Below, piece by piece: positions 1 to 8,223 of a DNA stretch of 64,000 bases; the stretch's first letter is position 1, and every line of letters starts with the position of its first letter. The translations under genes were made by a program, and so were the position numbers. The DNA is taken from positions 124,001 through 188,000 of the forward strand of contig NZ_SSMQ01000015.1 in NCBI RefSeq assembly GCF_005144585.1, given 5' to 3'. The notes below the pieces were generated by a model that was not told where the DNA came from, did not search any database, and worked only from the letters and a program-made list of their open reading frames with translations. The DNA is from Polyangium fumosum (GTDB lineage Bacteria; Myxococcota_A; Polyangia; Polyangiales; Polyangiaceae).

Positions 1-1349
1 GCGTCACCGACCAGGGTGACCTCGTCGCGGCCCGGATGGTCCACCGCAGCTTCTATTTCGTGAACGGGCCCCAGGTCGCGCACGAGATGCTCGTGGAGAA
101 GGCCCGGAGCTTCGAAAAATCCCCCGGGATCCGGATCCTGCTCCACGACCTCGCGGGCCAGGGTCTCTTCACGAGCGAGGGTGATCTCTGGCGGCGCCAG
201 CGCCGCTTGCTCTCGCCGCTCTTTCATCCGACGCAGCTCCAGACCTACGTGGGCGCGATGAACGGCGAGGCGCTGCGCGCCCGCGAGCGGCTGAAGGAGG
301 GAGAGCGCACGGACCTCGCCGCCGAGATGACGCGGATCGCGATGAGCGTCGTCGGCCGCGCCCTCTTCGACGCGCGGACCTTCGACGAGGCCGACGAGCT
401 CGGCGAGGCGCTCACCGTCGCGCTCGGCTGGGTGAACGACCGCATGGCGACGCCGTACATGACGCTGCAGGTCTCGGCGCTGGAGATGACCGAGTACCTC
501 GACGGAAAGCTCCCGCCCTGGCTCGAAGACGTCCGCGCCCGCGCCCGCGCCGCGCTCGACGCGCCGATCCTGATGCCTGGCCGGAACGATCCCACGGTCG
601 TGAAGGCGCTCGAGGTCCTCGACAAACGTATTCAGGCGATAATCGACGACCGCCGGGCGAGCCACGCGGATCGAAAAGATCTGCTCACGCGATTGTTGTA
701 TGCGCGCGACGCCGATCTCGGCGGCGAGGGCATGAGCGACAAGCAGGTCCGCGACGAGGCCAATACGTTGTTCATCGCGGGGCACGAGACCACGGCGACC
801 GCGCTCGCCTGGTCGTTTTACCTGCTCGCGCGGGATCCGGCCGCGCGGGCGAAGGTGCAGGCCGAGGCCGACGCGTTCGGCCCCGAGGGCCCCACGTCGT
901 ACGACCCGGAAAAACTCGCCTACACGACGCGCGTCTTCAAGGAGGCGCTGCGCCTCTATCCGCCGGTGATCGTGCTGCCGCGGCGCGCGCTCGAGCGCGT
1001 CGAGATCGGCGGCCACACCTTCCCCGAGCGGACCCTTCTTTTCGTGAACGTCTACGGCATGCACCACCGCAAGGACCTCTTCCCCGATCCCGAGCGCTTC
1101 GATCCGGACCGTTTTTCCCCGGAGAACGAGGCGAAGCGCCACAAATCGGCCTGGGTCCCGTTCGGCGTGGGGCCCCGCGTGTGCATCGGCAACCATTTCG
1201 CCTTGATGGAAGGGCCCGTCGTGCTCGCCACGCTGATGCGAGGTTTGTCCTTCGAGGTCGAGCCCCAGGACGTCGAGCCCGAGACGTTCACCACGCTCCG
1301 CCCGAAAGGCGGAATCTGGGCGCGCGTCCGCCGTCGCAGCGCCCTCTGA
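1..1349 (+). CDS. Cytochrome P450, 5' end outside the window
   Basis: A heme-thiolate monooxygenase. The frame is open to the left edge: the 11 codons before the first in-window ATG (36) read on as plausible P450 N-terminal sequence, so the true start lies before base 1. Counting from that ATG, the I-helix motif AGHETT is at about residues 248-253, the K-helix ExxR (KEALR) near 302, and the heme loop [10 protein letters not shown] near 376-385 with the Cys ligand at about 383. About 448 residues are visible, close to full P450 length. No ferredoxin or reductase gene is adjacent, so redox partner and substrate cannot be inferred. The family call is certain; the subfamily is not. Confidence 0.95.
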   Translation, partial: VTDQGDLVAARMVHRSFYFVNGPQVAHEMLVEKARSFEKSPGIRILLHDLAGQGLFTSEGDLWRRQRRLLSPLFHPTQLQTYVGAMNGEALRARERLKEGERTDLAAEMTRIAMSVVGRALFDARTFDEADELGEALTVALGWVNDRMATPYMTLQVSALEMTEYLDGKLPPWLEDVRARARAALDAPILMPGRNDPTVVKALEVLDKRIQAIIDDRRASHADRKDLLTRLLYARDADLGGEGMSDKQVRDEANTLFIAGHETTATALAWSFYLLARDPAARAKVQAEADAFGPEGPTSYDPEKLAYTTRVFKEALRLYPPVIVLPRRALERVEIGGHTFPERTLLFVNVYGMHHRKDLFPDPERFDPDRFSPENEAKRHKSAWVPFGVGPRVCIGNHFALMEGPVVLATLMRGLSFEVEPQDVEPETFTTLRPKGGIWARVRRRSAL

Positions 1350-1416
1350 CGCCCTCCCCGCCCGTCGCCCCGCCGTCGCCCCCCTCGCTCCCTCGCTCCC
1401 CTCCTCCGTGCCGCCT

Positions 1417-1432
1417 GGACACGAACGTGTCC
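1417..1432. promoter_or_regulatory. Near-perfect palindrome GGACACG-AA-CGTGTCC
   Basis: Seven-base arms with only the central AA breaking the symmetry. It lies about 70 bases after the P450 stop and about 40 bases before a candidate promoter for the next gene. The shape suits a dimeric repressor site; with a two-base loop it is less convincing as a terminator hairpin, and no T-tract follows. Confidence 0.4.
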
Positions 1433-1468
1433 TACGCTACTTCACACGCACAAAAGTTTAGACAAAGT

Positions 1469-1497
1469 TTGCACGTTCCATGAACAAACGATATTAC
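1469..1497 (+). promoter_or_regulatory. Candidate sigma-70-type promoter TTGCAC-N17-TATTAC
   Basis: TTGCAC at 1469-1474, a 17-base spacer and TATTAC at 1492-1497, in a stretch much richer in A and T than the flanking genes. It points at the lipoprotein gene starting at 1577. The remaining leader would be about 70 bases. Judged by eye against the consensus only. Confidence 0.45.
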
Positions 1498-1576
1498 GTA
1501 GAACGTTCGCTGCACAAAATAGCGAGCGAGACCACGTTCCCCCTTCGTTCGAAGGCCAGGCTCAGGAGTACCGACC

Positions 1577-2998
1577 GTGAAGCAAGAGCTCCTCCGTTCT
1601 CCGCACGTGATGCTGGGCGCAGCGCTGCTCGTTTCGTCTCTCGGCGGGCTCGGCGCCTGTCAGAAGGCCGAGGAGAAGGCCGCGCCGGGCCCGGAGCCCG
1701 CCGCCGCGGCGCCCGGTCGTTGCGTCTACACGAGCCCCTTCACCCAGGCCGAAGAGTGCCGCGATTACACCGGCAAAGGCTGGTCCGCCGAGACCGCCGA
1801 GGCCGATTGCAAGGCGCTCGCGAAGTCCACCTTCACGAAAGCGGAGAGCTGTACCTATCCGACGTCGCTCGGCCGATGCGTGCTCGACGGCGGGAAGGAC
1901 GACGAAACCAGCATCGTCTTCCCCGGCGAAGACACGGCCCAATGCACCTCGACCCAGCGCGGCTGCGAGCTCTTCGGCGGCGGCAAGTTCGTGCCCGACG
2001 CGTGTGAAGGCGTGGTCGACGACCCGGGTGGCCCCACCCCCGAGGGTTCGGTATTCGAATGGCCCACCGAGGCGTGCGTGGACCCGAAGGCCGGCGAGCC
2101 CGCGGGCCAGAGCGAGGGCAAGGTCTGCACGTTCGGCGCGATCTCGGGCTGCACCGAGCCCGGCCGCAACTTCGCGGCGTACGCGTCCTGCGAGGCGGTC
2201 CTCACGCAACGCCCTTACTGGCCGGCCCCGCCCTCCGATTTCAAGACGCCCGAGGGCGATCCGCGCCTCACAGACACGCAATGGCTCGGCGAGCTCGCGT
2301 GGGTGACCGAGCAAGTCGAGGCCTGCGGCTGCGTCTGTTGCCACTCGGAGAAGGCCGCGCCCGCCGAAGGCCCGTCGAACTGGTACATCGAGGCCGGCCC
2401 GATCTGGACCGACAGCTTTTATCCGACGGGCCTCGCGCTCGCGGCCGGCTGGGTCTCCTCGGCCGCGCTCGGCGCTTATCCGCCGGACCAGAACAACGGT
2501 TTTTCCCGCGACGTCGCCGGCCTGCCGACCACGGACCCGGCAAGGATGGTCGCGTTTTTCGAGGGTGAGCTTCTTCGCCGCGGATTCAAAAAGGAGGATT
2601 TTGCGGACGAAACCCCGTTCGGCGGGCCGCTGTATGAACAGAGCCTCTACGTGCCGAGCGATTGCGACGCCGGCCAAGGCGTGGACGCCGCCGGCAAGAT
2701 CACCTGGACCGGCGGCGACGCACGTTACGTTTACGTCTTATCGGCGGACGCGAAGAACCCAGGCGTTCCGCCGAACCTCGACCTGCCCGAGGGGACGATG
2801 TGGCGGCTCGACGTGGCGTCGAAAGCCGCACCTGTGAAGAGCGGTATCACCTACGGCGAGGTTCTGCCGAATACGCAGCAGGGCTACCCCGCGGACGGCA
2901 GCCCCGAGAAGCTCGTCCCGGGGACGAAATATTATCTGTATGTGTGGGCGGACGTTGGCGTCCCGATCACGCGTTGCCTGTTCGATGCCCCGCTCTGA
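1577..2998 (+). CDS. Cys-rich lipoprotein, function unknown
   Basis: A 473-residue exported lipoprotein. The GTG start follows AGGAG at 1564-1568. The N terminus has a short basic stretch, a hydrophobic helix and the lipobox LGAC near residue 27, then a charged Ala/Pro-rich linker typical of myxobacterial lipoproteins. The mature part has many Cys, including CGCVCC near residue 250, and no domain I recognise. The Cys content suggests a disulfide-stabilised or metal-binding extracytoplasmic protein. It ends six bases short of the stop codon of the convergent gene at 3005. The lipoprotein call is firm; no role is assigned. Confidence 0.8.
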   Translation: MKQELLRSPHVMLGAALLVSSLGGLGACQKAEEKAAPGPEPAAAAPGRCVYTSPFTQAEECRDYTGKGWSAETAEADCKALAKSTFTKAESCTYPTSLGRCVLDGGKDDETSIVFPGEDTAQCTSTQRGCELFGGGKFVPDACEGVVDDPGGPTPEGSVFEWPTEACVDPKAGEPAGQSEGKVCTFGAISGCTEPGRNFAAYASCEAVLTQRPYWPAPPSDFKTPEGDPRLTDTQWLGELAWVTEQVEACGCVCCHSEKAAPAEGPSNWYIEAGPIWTDSFYPTGLALAAGWVSSAALGAYPPDQNNGFSRDVAGLPTTDPARMVAFFEGELLRRGFKKEDFADETPFGGPLYEQSLYVPSDCDAGQGVDAAGKITWTGGDARYVYVLSADAKNPGVPPNLDLPEGTMWRLDVASKAAPVKSGITYGEVLPNTQQGYPADGSPEKLVPGTKYYLYVWADVGVPITRCLFDAPL

Positions 2999-3004
2999 GC
3001 AGGG

Positions 3005-3544
3005 TTACGCCCGGACAACCTCGATGACCACCGCCGGCCGGGGCCGCGCCGCAGGGCGCTGCGCGGTCTTCCCCTCGTGCAGCGCTTGCAGCGCCAGCAT
3101 CGCGTTTTTCGGCCCGACCGAATCCACGAAGGCGCGCGCCGCGCCGAACGCCGACCAGTCCCGCTCGCGGTGCGTCACGGCGTAAGGGCCACGCTCATCG
3201 AGCCCGCCCTCGTCGAACGCCTGGAACACCTCGATCATCCGGCCGTCACGCACGCTCTTGCACCCGAACTTCGCGAGCTCCTCGCCTGTCGGCAGAGGCC
3301 CCACGAGGTAGGTCTCCGTGACGAGCGTCGCGCCACAGAGAATTGCCCCCGACACCTTCGAGATCGCGTCGAGCCACGCCGCCGAGGCCGCCGCCATCTC
3401 GTCTACTTCGCCGCCGCCTTCGAGCTCTGCCACGAGTGCCTCGAGGTCGTCCCGCTCGATCCGGCCCCACCGCCGTACCCACTTCTCACGACCACGGCGG
3501 GGCCTGCGTTGACCATCGGTCGGATCGGCTGTTTTGGATCGCAT
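3005..3544 (-). CDS. Hypothetical protein
   Basis: A 179-residue soluble protein of unknown role. I chose the ATG at 3544; codons upstream of it in this frame look like the non-coding strand of the divergent hydrolase gene. The first 30 residues are rich in Arg and Lys, the middle is acidic with Ala-rich helices, and the tail is Pro/Arg-rich before a short beta-like end. No signal peptide or membrane segment is seen. It is convergent with the lipoprotein gene at 1577 and divergent from the hydrolase at 3758. The 213 bases between the divergent starts contain the palindrome GGGGCGC-AA-GCGCCCC at 3591-3606. Confidence 0.6.
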   Translation of the reverse strand: MRSKTADPTDGQRRPRRGREKWVRRWGRIERDDLEALVAELEGGGEVDEMAAASAAWLDAISKVSGAILCGATLVTETYLVGPLPTGEELAKFGCKSVRDGRMIEVFQAFDEGGLDERGPYAVTHRERDWSAFGAARAFVDSVGPKNAMLALQALHEGKTAQRPAARPRPAVVIEVVRA

Positions 3545-3590
3545 CGCGGGGTCTACCTGCTCCTCTGCACGATCCGAGCCCCCGGGGATC

Positions 3591-3606
3591 GGGGCGCAAG
3601 CGCCCC
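3591..3606. promoter_or_regulatory. Palindrome GGGGCGC-AA-GCGCCCC in a divergent intergenic region
   Basis: Seven-base arms around a two-base centre, inside the 213-base gap between the divergent starts at 3544 and 3758. Position and symmetry fit a shared operator, but in DNA this GC-rich such a palindrome could arise by chance. Confidence 0.25.
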
Positions 3607-3757
3607 ACGGGGACGAGCTCGGAAGATCGGGCGGGCGTGCCTCTACCGGGAATTTCACACCACCGCAAGTGTTCTTTCGCGGACGTGGCACTCTCGCCCC
3701 GGACACACTGGTCCTTCCCATCCGCCCGGGACCATGTGTAGAACGGCCGCCCTCCGC

Positions 3758-4693
3758 ATGCGTACCTCCTCGTTCGAATGGATCGCCGACGACGGCAAGC
3801 CGATCTTCGTGCACGTCTTCTCCCCCGACGAAGGCGCCGAGGTCCGCGGCGTCGTCCACGTGTCGCACGGCATGAGCGAGCACGGCGCCCGTTACACGCG
3901 CCTCGCCGAGGCCCTCACCGCACGCGGCCTCGTCGTCGAGGCCCACGACCACCGCGGCCACGGGCGCACCGCGAAGTCCGACGACGAGCTCGGCTACTTC
4001 GGCCCCGGCGACGGCTTCGGCCGCGTCGTCGCCGACCTGCGCGGCCTGCTCGCCCGCGCCCGCACCGCCTACCCGGGCCTCAAGCAGGCGCTGCTCGGCC
4101 ATTCGATGGGCTCGCTCATCGCGCAGGGCGCGCTGCCCGCGGTGGGCGACAAGCTCGGGGCCGTGCTCCTTTCGGGCACGAACGGACCGCCGAGCCTGAT
4201 GGCGCGGGCGGGCGTGCTCGTGGCGAAGGCCGAGCGCGCGCGGCTCGGCGAGCGCGGCAAGAGCGTGGTGATCCAGGGGATGTCGTTCGACGCGTGGAAC
4301 CGGACCTTCAGCCCGAACCGCACGCCGTACGATTGGCTCTCGCGTGACGCGGCCGAGGTCGACAAGTACGTCGCCGACGCGCGATGCGGCTTCTCGGCCA
4401 CGACGACGTTATGGGTGCAGCTCCTCGGCGCGATGGGCACGCTCGCGCGCCCGGACGCGCTCGCCCGTCTCCCGAAGGACCTGCCGATCTGCGTGGTCGC
4501 CGGCTCCGAGGACCCGGTCCACGAGCGGACGAAGAACCTGCGCGGGCTGCTCGACGCGTACGCGAAGGCGGGCCTCTCCGATGTGACGTACCGCGTCTAC
4601 CCGGGCGCGCGCCACGAGCTGTTCAACGAGACGAACCGGGACGAGGTGACCCGCGAAGCCGCGGAGTGGCTCGTCCGCAAGCTCGCGCGCTAG
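3758..4693 (+). CDS. Alpha/beta hydrolase, monoacylglycerol lipase / lysophospholipase type
   Basis: A 311-residue serine hydrolase of the Hydrolase_4 group, predicted to cleave lipid esters. The nucleophile elbow is GHSMGS at about residues 111-116. An oxyanion-side HG segment (SHGMSEHG) lies near residue 36 and the charge-relay His sits in GARHE near the C terminus, with an Asp in the preceding GSEDPVHE segment. I chose the second ATG (3758) because MRTSSFEW matches the usual short N terminus; ATG 3734 would add eight residues. No signal peptide, so probably cytoplasmic. Its TAG abuts the TAG of mtnC on the other strand, inside the palindrome GCGCTAGCTAGCGC at 4687-4700. Confidence 0.9.
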   Translation: MRTSSFEWIADDGKPIFVHVFSPDEGAEVRGVVHVSHGMSEHGARYTRLAEALTARGLVVEAHDHRGHGRTAKSDDELGYFGPGDGFGRVVADLRGLLARARTAYPGLKQALLGHSMGSLIAQGALPAVGDKLGAVLLSGTNGPPSLMARAGVLVAKAERARLGERGKSVVIQGMSFDAWNRTFSPNRTPYDWLSRDAAEVDKYVADARCGFSATTTLWVQLLGAMGTLARPDALARLPKDLPICVVAGSEDPVHERTKNLRGLLDAYAKAGLSDVTYRVYPGARHELFNETNRDEVTREAAEWLVRKLAR

Positions 4694-5389
4694 CTAGCGC
4701 ACGAGCACGGAATCCCCTTCGATCACGATGTCGTCGAAGCTCCGCGCGGTCGGATGATCCACGAGGGGCGGAGCGCCGTCCCGCGCGAGCCCGACCCGCA
4801 GGAGCCCGGCCGCGCGCGCGGCGTCGAGCTCGGCCTTCACGTCCGACAGGAAAAGCACCTCGTGCGGCGCGACCTCGAGCGCGGCCGTGATGCGCGCATA
4901 CGACGCGGGATCGGCCTTCTTGCCGGTCGTCGTGTCGAACCACCCGTCGAAGAAGCCCGCGAGATCCCCCTCGATCGTGTGCCCGAAGAGCAACCTCTGC
5001 GCGAGCACCGATCCGGACGAGAAGACGGCGAGCCCGATCCCCTGCGCCTTCCACCGCGCGAGCGCGCCCGGAACGTCCGGGTACACGTGCGATCGATACG
5101 CCCCCGCGTGATAGCCCTCCTCCCAGATCATGCCTTGGATCGCCTTGAGCGACGTCGCCTTGCGGTCCTCGTCGATCCACCGGAGCCAGAGCGAGATCAC
5201 CGCCGCGTCGGACAGGCCCGGCTCCCCCGCCTCCGTCCGCGCCGCGTCGAGCGCCGCGACGACACGCGCCTCGCCGGCGTGCGCCCGAACGAACGACACG
5301 AGCGACGCCCGCGCATGGGCGAAGAGCGTGCTCGTCACGAAGGAGATGGACGTGGTGGTGCCCTCGATGTCCGTGACGATACGCTTCAC
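4694..5389 (-). CDS. mtnC: Enolase-phosphatase E1 (methionine salvage)
   Basis: A 231-residue HAD-superfamily enzyme that enolises and dephosphorylates 2,3-diketo-5-methylthiopentyl-1-phosphate to the acireductone used by MtnD. The HAD nucleophile motif DIEGTT is at residues 6-11 directly after the start, followed by FSSGS and the acidic SDVKAE loop in the second half, as in other MtnC proteins. The start is a GTG at 5389, overlapping the mtnD stop as GTGA, so the pair is translationally coupled; a GTG one codon upstream is also possible. It is last in the leftward run porin-mtnD-mtnC. Length and motifs leave little doubt. Confidence 0.95.
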   Translation of the reverse strand: MKRIVTDIEGTTTSISFVTSTLFAHARASLVSFVRAHAGEARVVAALDAARTEAGEPGLSDAAVISLWLRWIDEDRKATSLKAIQGMIWEEGYHAGAYRSHVYPDVPGALARWKAQGIGLAVFSSGSVLAQRLLFGHTIEGDLAGFFDGWFDTTTGKKADPASYARITAALEVAPHEVLFLSDVKAELDAARAAGLLRVGLARDGAPPLVDHPTARSFDDIVIEGDSVLVR

Positions 5390-5970
5390 CACGGCGCGCC
5401 TCGCGTGAGGGCGTCGGCGTCGGGGAAACGCCGCGCGATGGCGTCGCCCGTGAAGGAGGCGACCCAGCCCTCGGGCGTGCCGAAGAATCGGATGGCGGAA
5501 AAGTCCGGCTGCGTGCCCATGTCGAACCAGTGCCGCGTGCCGGCGGGGACCGAGAGGAGATCCCCCCGCGCGCAACGCACAGCGAGCACCTGCCCGGCGA
5601 GGCGCAGATAAAACACCCCGGCGCCGTGCACGAAAAAGCGGACCTCGTCCTCGCCGTGCGTGTGCTCTTCGAGGAATTTTTCGCGCGCGGCCCGAGCCTT
5701 CGCGGGCCAGGCGGGATCGTTCGGATCCGGCGCGAGGCGCGCGACGTCGACCGAGGGATACCCGCCCTCGCGGCAGAGCTTTTCAATCGGCTCCCGGTAT
5801 GCGGCGAGGATCTCCTCCGCGGGGGCCGAAGGCGTGAACGAAAAGGAAGCCTCCCAGGCCTCGAAACGAACGCCGACCTCCCGCAGGATCGCCGCGATCT
5901 CGGCGGGGTCTCGCGAGGCACGAACGAGCGTATCGGGATCGTTCTCCGGAAAAACGTGGATCGAGCTCAC
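5386..5970 (-). CDS. mtnD: Acireductone dioxygenase (methionine salvage)
   Basis: A 194-residue cupin that oxidises the acireductone made by MtnC to the 2-keto acid precursor of methionine (iron form) or to off-pathway products (nickel form). The metal site is visible as HTHGEDE followed about 40 residues later by GTRHWFDMG, the family pattern of two His plus Glu and a distal His. I chose the GTG at 5970 (start VSSIHVFPEN), which gives the normal length; a TTG at 6006 would add 12 residues not usual in the family. Neither has a good ribosome-binding site. It overlaps mtnC by four bases and follows the porin gene by 50 bases. Confidence 0.95.
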   Translation of the reverse strand: MSSIHVFPENDPDTLVRASRDPAEIAAILREVGVRFEAWEASFSFTPSAPAEEILAAYREPIEKLCREGGYPSVDVARLAPDPNDPAWPAKARAAREKFLEEHTHGEDEVRFFVHGAGVFYLRLAGQVLAVRCARGDLLSVPAGTRHWFDMGTQPDFSAIRFFGTPEGWVASFTGDAIARRFPDADALTRGAPW

Positions 5971-6020
5971 CCGGAGAGGATCGACCCAAACCGATCCTCG
6001 CCGCAAGCCCGTTCACGCGC

Positions 6021-7310
6021 TCAGTAATTGACCTGAATCTGCAGGCGCAGGAGGCGCCCGCTCTCCTGCGGGTAAGGCGGCTCCGGGTAGGTGCGCTCGG
6101 CGATCGCGTACGCCGCGGTGGCCTCGACGGCGGGGATGGGCTGCCACTCGACGCCCATCTCCAGCTCGCGGATCTTGTAATGCGGCGCGTTCGTCTCGAA
6201 CTTGCGCCCACCGTCGTACATCAAGCCACGCACGTAGGGCAGGAAGCTGCCAATCTTGGCCATGGCCATGACGTACCCGCCGTGGAGCGGTCGCTCGACG
6301 ACACGATCGCCCACGAGCTCCGGCCCGCGGCCGAAGTTGTATTCGGCCTGGAGGCCAAACGGCTGCGGGTACAGGACGAACGAGGCGTGGGCGCGGACGT
6401 CGCGGATCTCCTCCGCCGCCGTGACGTCGTCCGAGGTCTTCACGACGAACTTGCCCGCATACCCGCCGCCGCCAATCTCCACGATCTGGCGGCCAATCTG
6501 GAAGGGCCACGTGATACGGCCGACGACGTGCGGCGTGTCGTTCCGCTCCTTCTGGTTCGCGGTCTGGCCATTGTACACGCCAAGCGCGACGACGCCGTAA
6601 TCCCCCGATCCCTTGAGCCCATCGTCGACGAGCGCCTTGAACCGCTTGCGAATACGCTCCGGTGCCCAGTAAAAGAAGACGCCGAGATCCCGCTCGTCCT
6701 TGACGGCGCTGTTCAACGCATCCGAGCGATCGAGCGGCGCGCGGTTCTGGCTCGATTGCATGTTCTCGAAGCCATACGGCACCTTCGACTGGCCAACGCG
6801 GAAGCGGAACTCTTTCTTCTTGTCGAGGGCGATGTCCGCATACCAGTCGCGCAGCGTGGGGACATGGTACTGGTCGGAGACGACGCTCGCAAAATCAGGC
6901 TGGATGTACACGAAGACGCGCTCATGCACGTCCCCCTGGACGATCAGGCGGGCGCGGCGGATCAAAAAGCCGCCATCCTTGCCAATCGATCGGTCGCCCT
7001 GGGTATTGACGAGCCGCTCGTTCGTCGCGCCGAGCTGGTTGTAACGGACCTGCGAGTATCCGCGGATCTTGATCTTGTCGTACCAGTGCTGCGAAGCCTT
7101 GCCCGCCCCCTCGCCGGGCTTCAACGCAGGGGCCTGAGCCGCAGGCCTCGGCGCAGGTTTGACCGCGGCCGGCTCCGCCGATGGAAGCGTGGCCAGCGCG
7201 ATCTCCGATCGAGGCGCAGCAGGGACATCCGCCGCAGCCGAACGCGAAGACAAAAGAAGACCAAACACCGCGCCAAGGGCCGAGCGCGCGGCCAGACGTG
7301 CGAGCAACAT
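6021..7310 (-). CDS. Porin O/P-type outer-membrane porin
   Basis: A 429-residue beta-barrel of the phosphate-selective porin O/P family. The ATG at 7310 gives a signal peptide (MLLARLAARSALGAVF, then a cleavage region near SRSAAA). A Pro/Ala-rich linker of about 50 residues follows, then a barrel with alternating strands: IKIRGYSQVRYN, RRARLIVQGDVHERVFVYIQPDF and a C-terminal Tyr (LQIQVNY), which suits the outer-membrane assembly signal. It is first in the run leading into mtnD, 50 bases downstream. Its substrate is unknown; organic-phosphate or sulfur-compound uptake would suit the neighbours but is only a guess. Confidence 0.88.
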   Translation of the reverse strand: MLLARLAARSALGAVFGLLLSSRSAAADVPAAPRSEIALATLPSAEPAAVKPAPRPAAQAPALKPGEGAGKASQHWYDKIKIRGYSQVRYNQLGATNERLVNTQGDRSIGKDGGFLIRRARLIVQGDVHERVFVYIQPDFASVVSDQYHVPTLRDWYADIALDKKKEFRFRVGQSKVPYGFENMQSSQNRAPLDRSDALNSAVKDERDLGVFFYWAPERIRKRFKALVDDGLKGSGDYGVVALGVYNGQTANQKERNDTPHVVGRITWPFQIGRQIVEIGGGGYAGKFVVKTSDDVTAAEEIRDVRAHASFVLYPQPFGLQAEYNFGRGPELVGDRVVERPLHGGYVMAMAKIGSFLPYVRGLMYDGGRKFETNAPHYKIRELEMGVEWQPIPAVEATAAYAIAERTYPEPPYPQESGRLLRLQIQVNY

Positions 7311-7493
7311 GGAAGGATTCCGGGGACGTCCCGGCCTTTCTTCTTCTGGCACACCACGCTAGGCGACTTCGGTGACGAACGCGTTACGACTCGGTCGCGA
7401 CGCCGTTACCATCTCGTTTGCGTTCTTTACAGATTGGCGAACTTCCGTGACACGAGACGTACATCGACCGGAGCATCCTGGTGGAGGCGCCTC

Positions 7494-7821
7494 GCTGGGG
7501 CGTTGCCCCAGACCCCAGCAGGGGCTGTCCGCCCCTGCACCCGGACCAGCCAGGGGCTGGACCCAAGCTCGATGAACTGCGCTGTGCGCAGTTCATCGAA
7601 CAGCCAGGTCAAGACCGGCGACGAGCCTGCCGACCAAGAACATGGTGCTGCTGGCTCCACCGGCCACGTGCCCGTCGCCCGATCAAGACCCCCTCCAGGG
7701 TCTTGCCACCGGCCCGTTGGAAGAACTGCGCACCGCGCAGTTCTTCCACCTCGGTCCAGGCCGTGCCTGGTCCGGGTCGAGGGGCGGACAGCCCCCGCGG
7801 GGTCCGGGGCAGCGCCCCGGC
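7494..7821. repeat. Dispersed inverted-repeat element, copy A
   Basis: About 105-base arms in inverted orientation, roughly 85 percent alike by eye, around a 120-base spacer. Each arm has an outer GC-rich block (gctggggcgttgcccc against its counterpart ggggcagcgccccggc) and an inner perfect hairpin. The left hairpin is TCGATGAACTGCGC, loop TGT, complement (7569-7599). The right is GGAAGAACTGCGC, loop ACC, complement (7719-7747). The same structure recurs in the same orientation at 42962-43265, with different bases in the hairpin stems but preserved pairing. It is intergenic and has no gene inside. Confidence 0.85.
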
Positions 7822-7847
7822 GCAGCGCCCCCCAAACGACAAACACC

Positions 7848-7886
7848 CCGAACACACGCCCTCGACCTTCGACGGCGCGTGTTCGG
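7848..7886. terminator. Stable hairpin, possible terminator
   Basis: CCGAACAC/GTGTTCGG outer stem plus CGCC/GGCG inner stem with one mismatch between them and a 13-base loop. It lies just after the repeat element and before the 3' end of the leftward lipoprotein gene. No T-tract is present, so termination is only one possibility. Confidence 0.3.
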
Positions 7887-8005
7887 CGACGCAACGGTGA
7901 GCTCCGACGGACGACCGCCCGAGGGACGCGGCCGGACCGCTGAGGTTGGGCCTCGACGCAGGCCGATCGTCCCCTCGACAAGGGTACATCGAGGGCCGAG
8001 GGCCC

Positions 8006-8106
8006 GTGTTGGGCGGCGAGACCTCCCCCGGGGACACGCGTCGTCCTGTGTTGGGCGGCGAGACCTCCCCTGGGGACACGCGTGGCCTCGTGTCCGGCGG
8101 CGAGAC
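8006..8106. repeat. 42-bp direct tandem repeat, about 2.4 copies
   Basis: Units begin at 8006, 8048 and 8090 with GTGTTGGGCGGCGAGACC (third copy GTGTCCGGCGGCGAGAC). The first two match over about 36 bases with one difference (CCCCC against CCCCT). The period is exactly 42 bases, i.e. 14 codons, but none of the frames looks like a gene. Confidence 0.8.
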
Positions 8107-8223
8107 AGGGGCCCTGCCGGGCGGACGTGCCTTGTTTGGCTCCGTGACTGAGACCTGGCGGCGGGGATGTGGCTTGTCGTGGCGTGGAACAGACGAAGAC
8201 GAGGGCCGATGTCGCCTGTCAGG

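Larger units (their letters stand above)
7311..8223. other. 913-base non-coding region with repeats
   Basis: No convincing gene. It contains the inverted-repeat element at 7494-7821, a large hairpin at 7848-7886 and 42-bp tandem repeats at 8006-8106. Open frames crossing it on both strands are low-complexity Arg/Pro/Ser translations of these repeats and have no ribosome-binding site. Confidence 0.7.

Noticed and set aside
8006..8106. 42-bp repeats as a CRISPR array
   Set aside because: Units are contiguous with no unique spacers between them, there are fewer than three full copies, and no cas genes are in the window.
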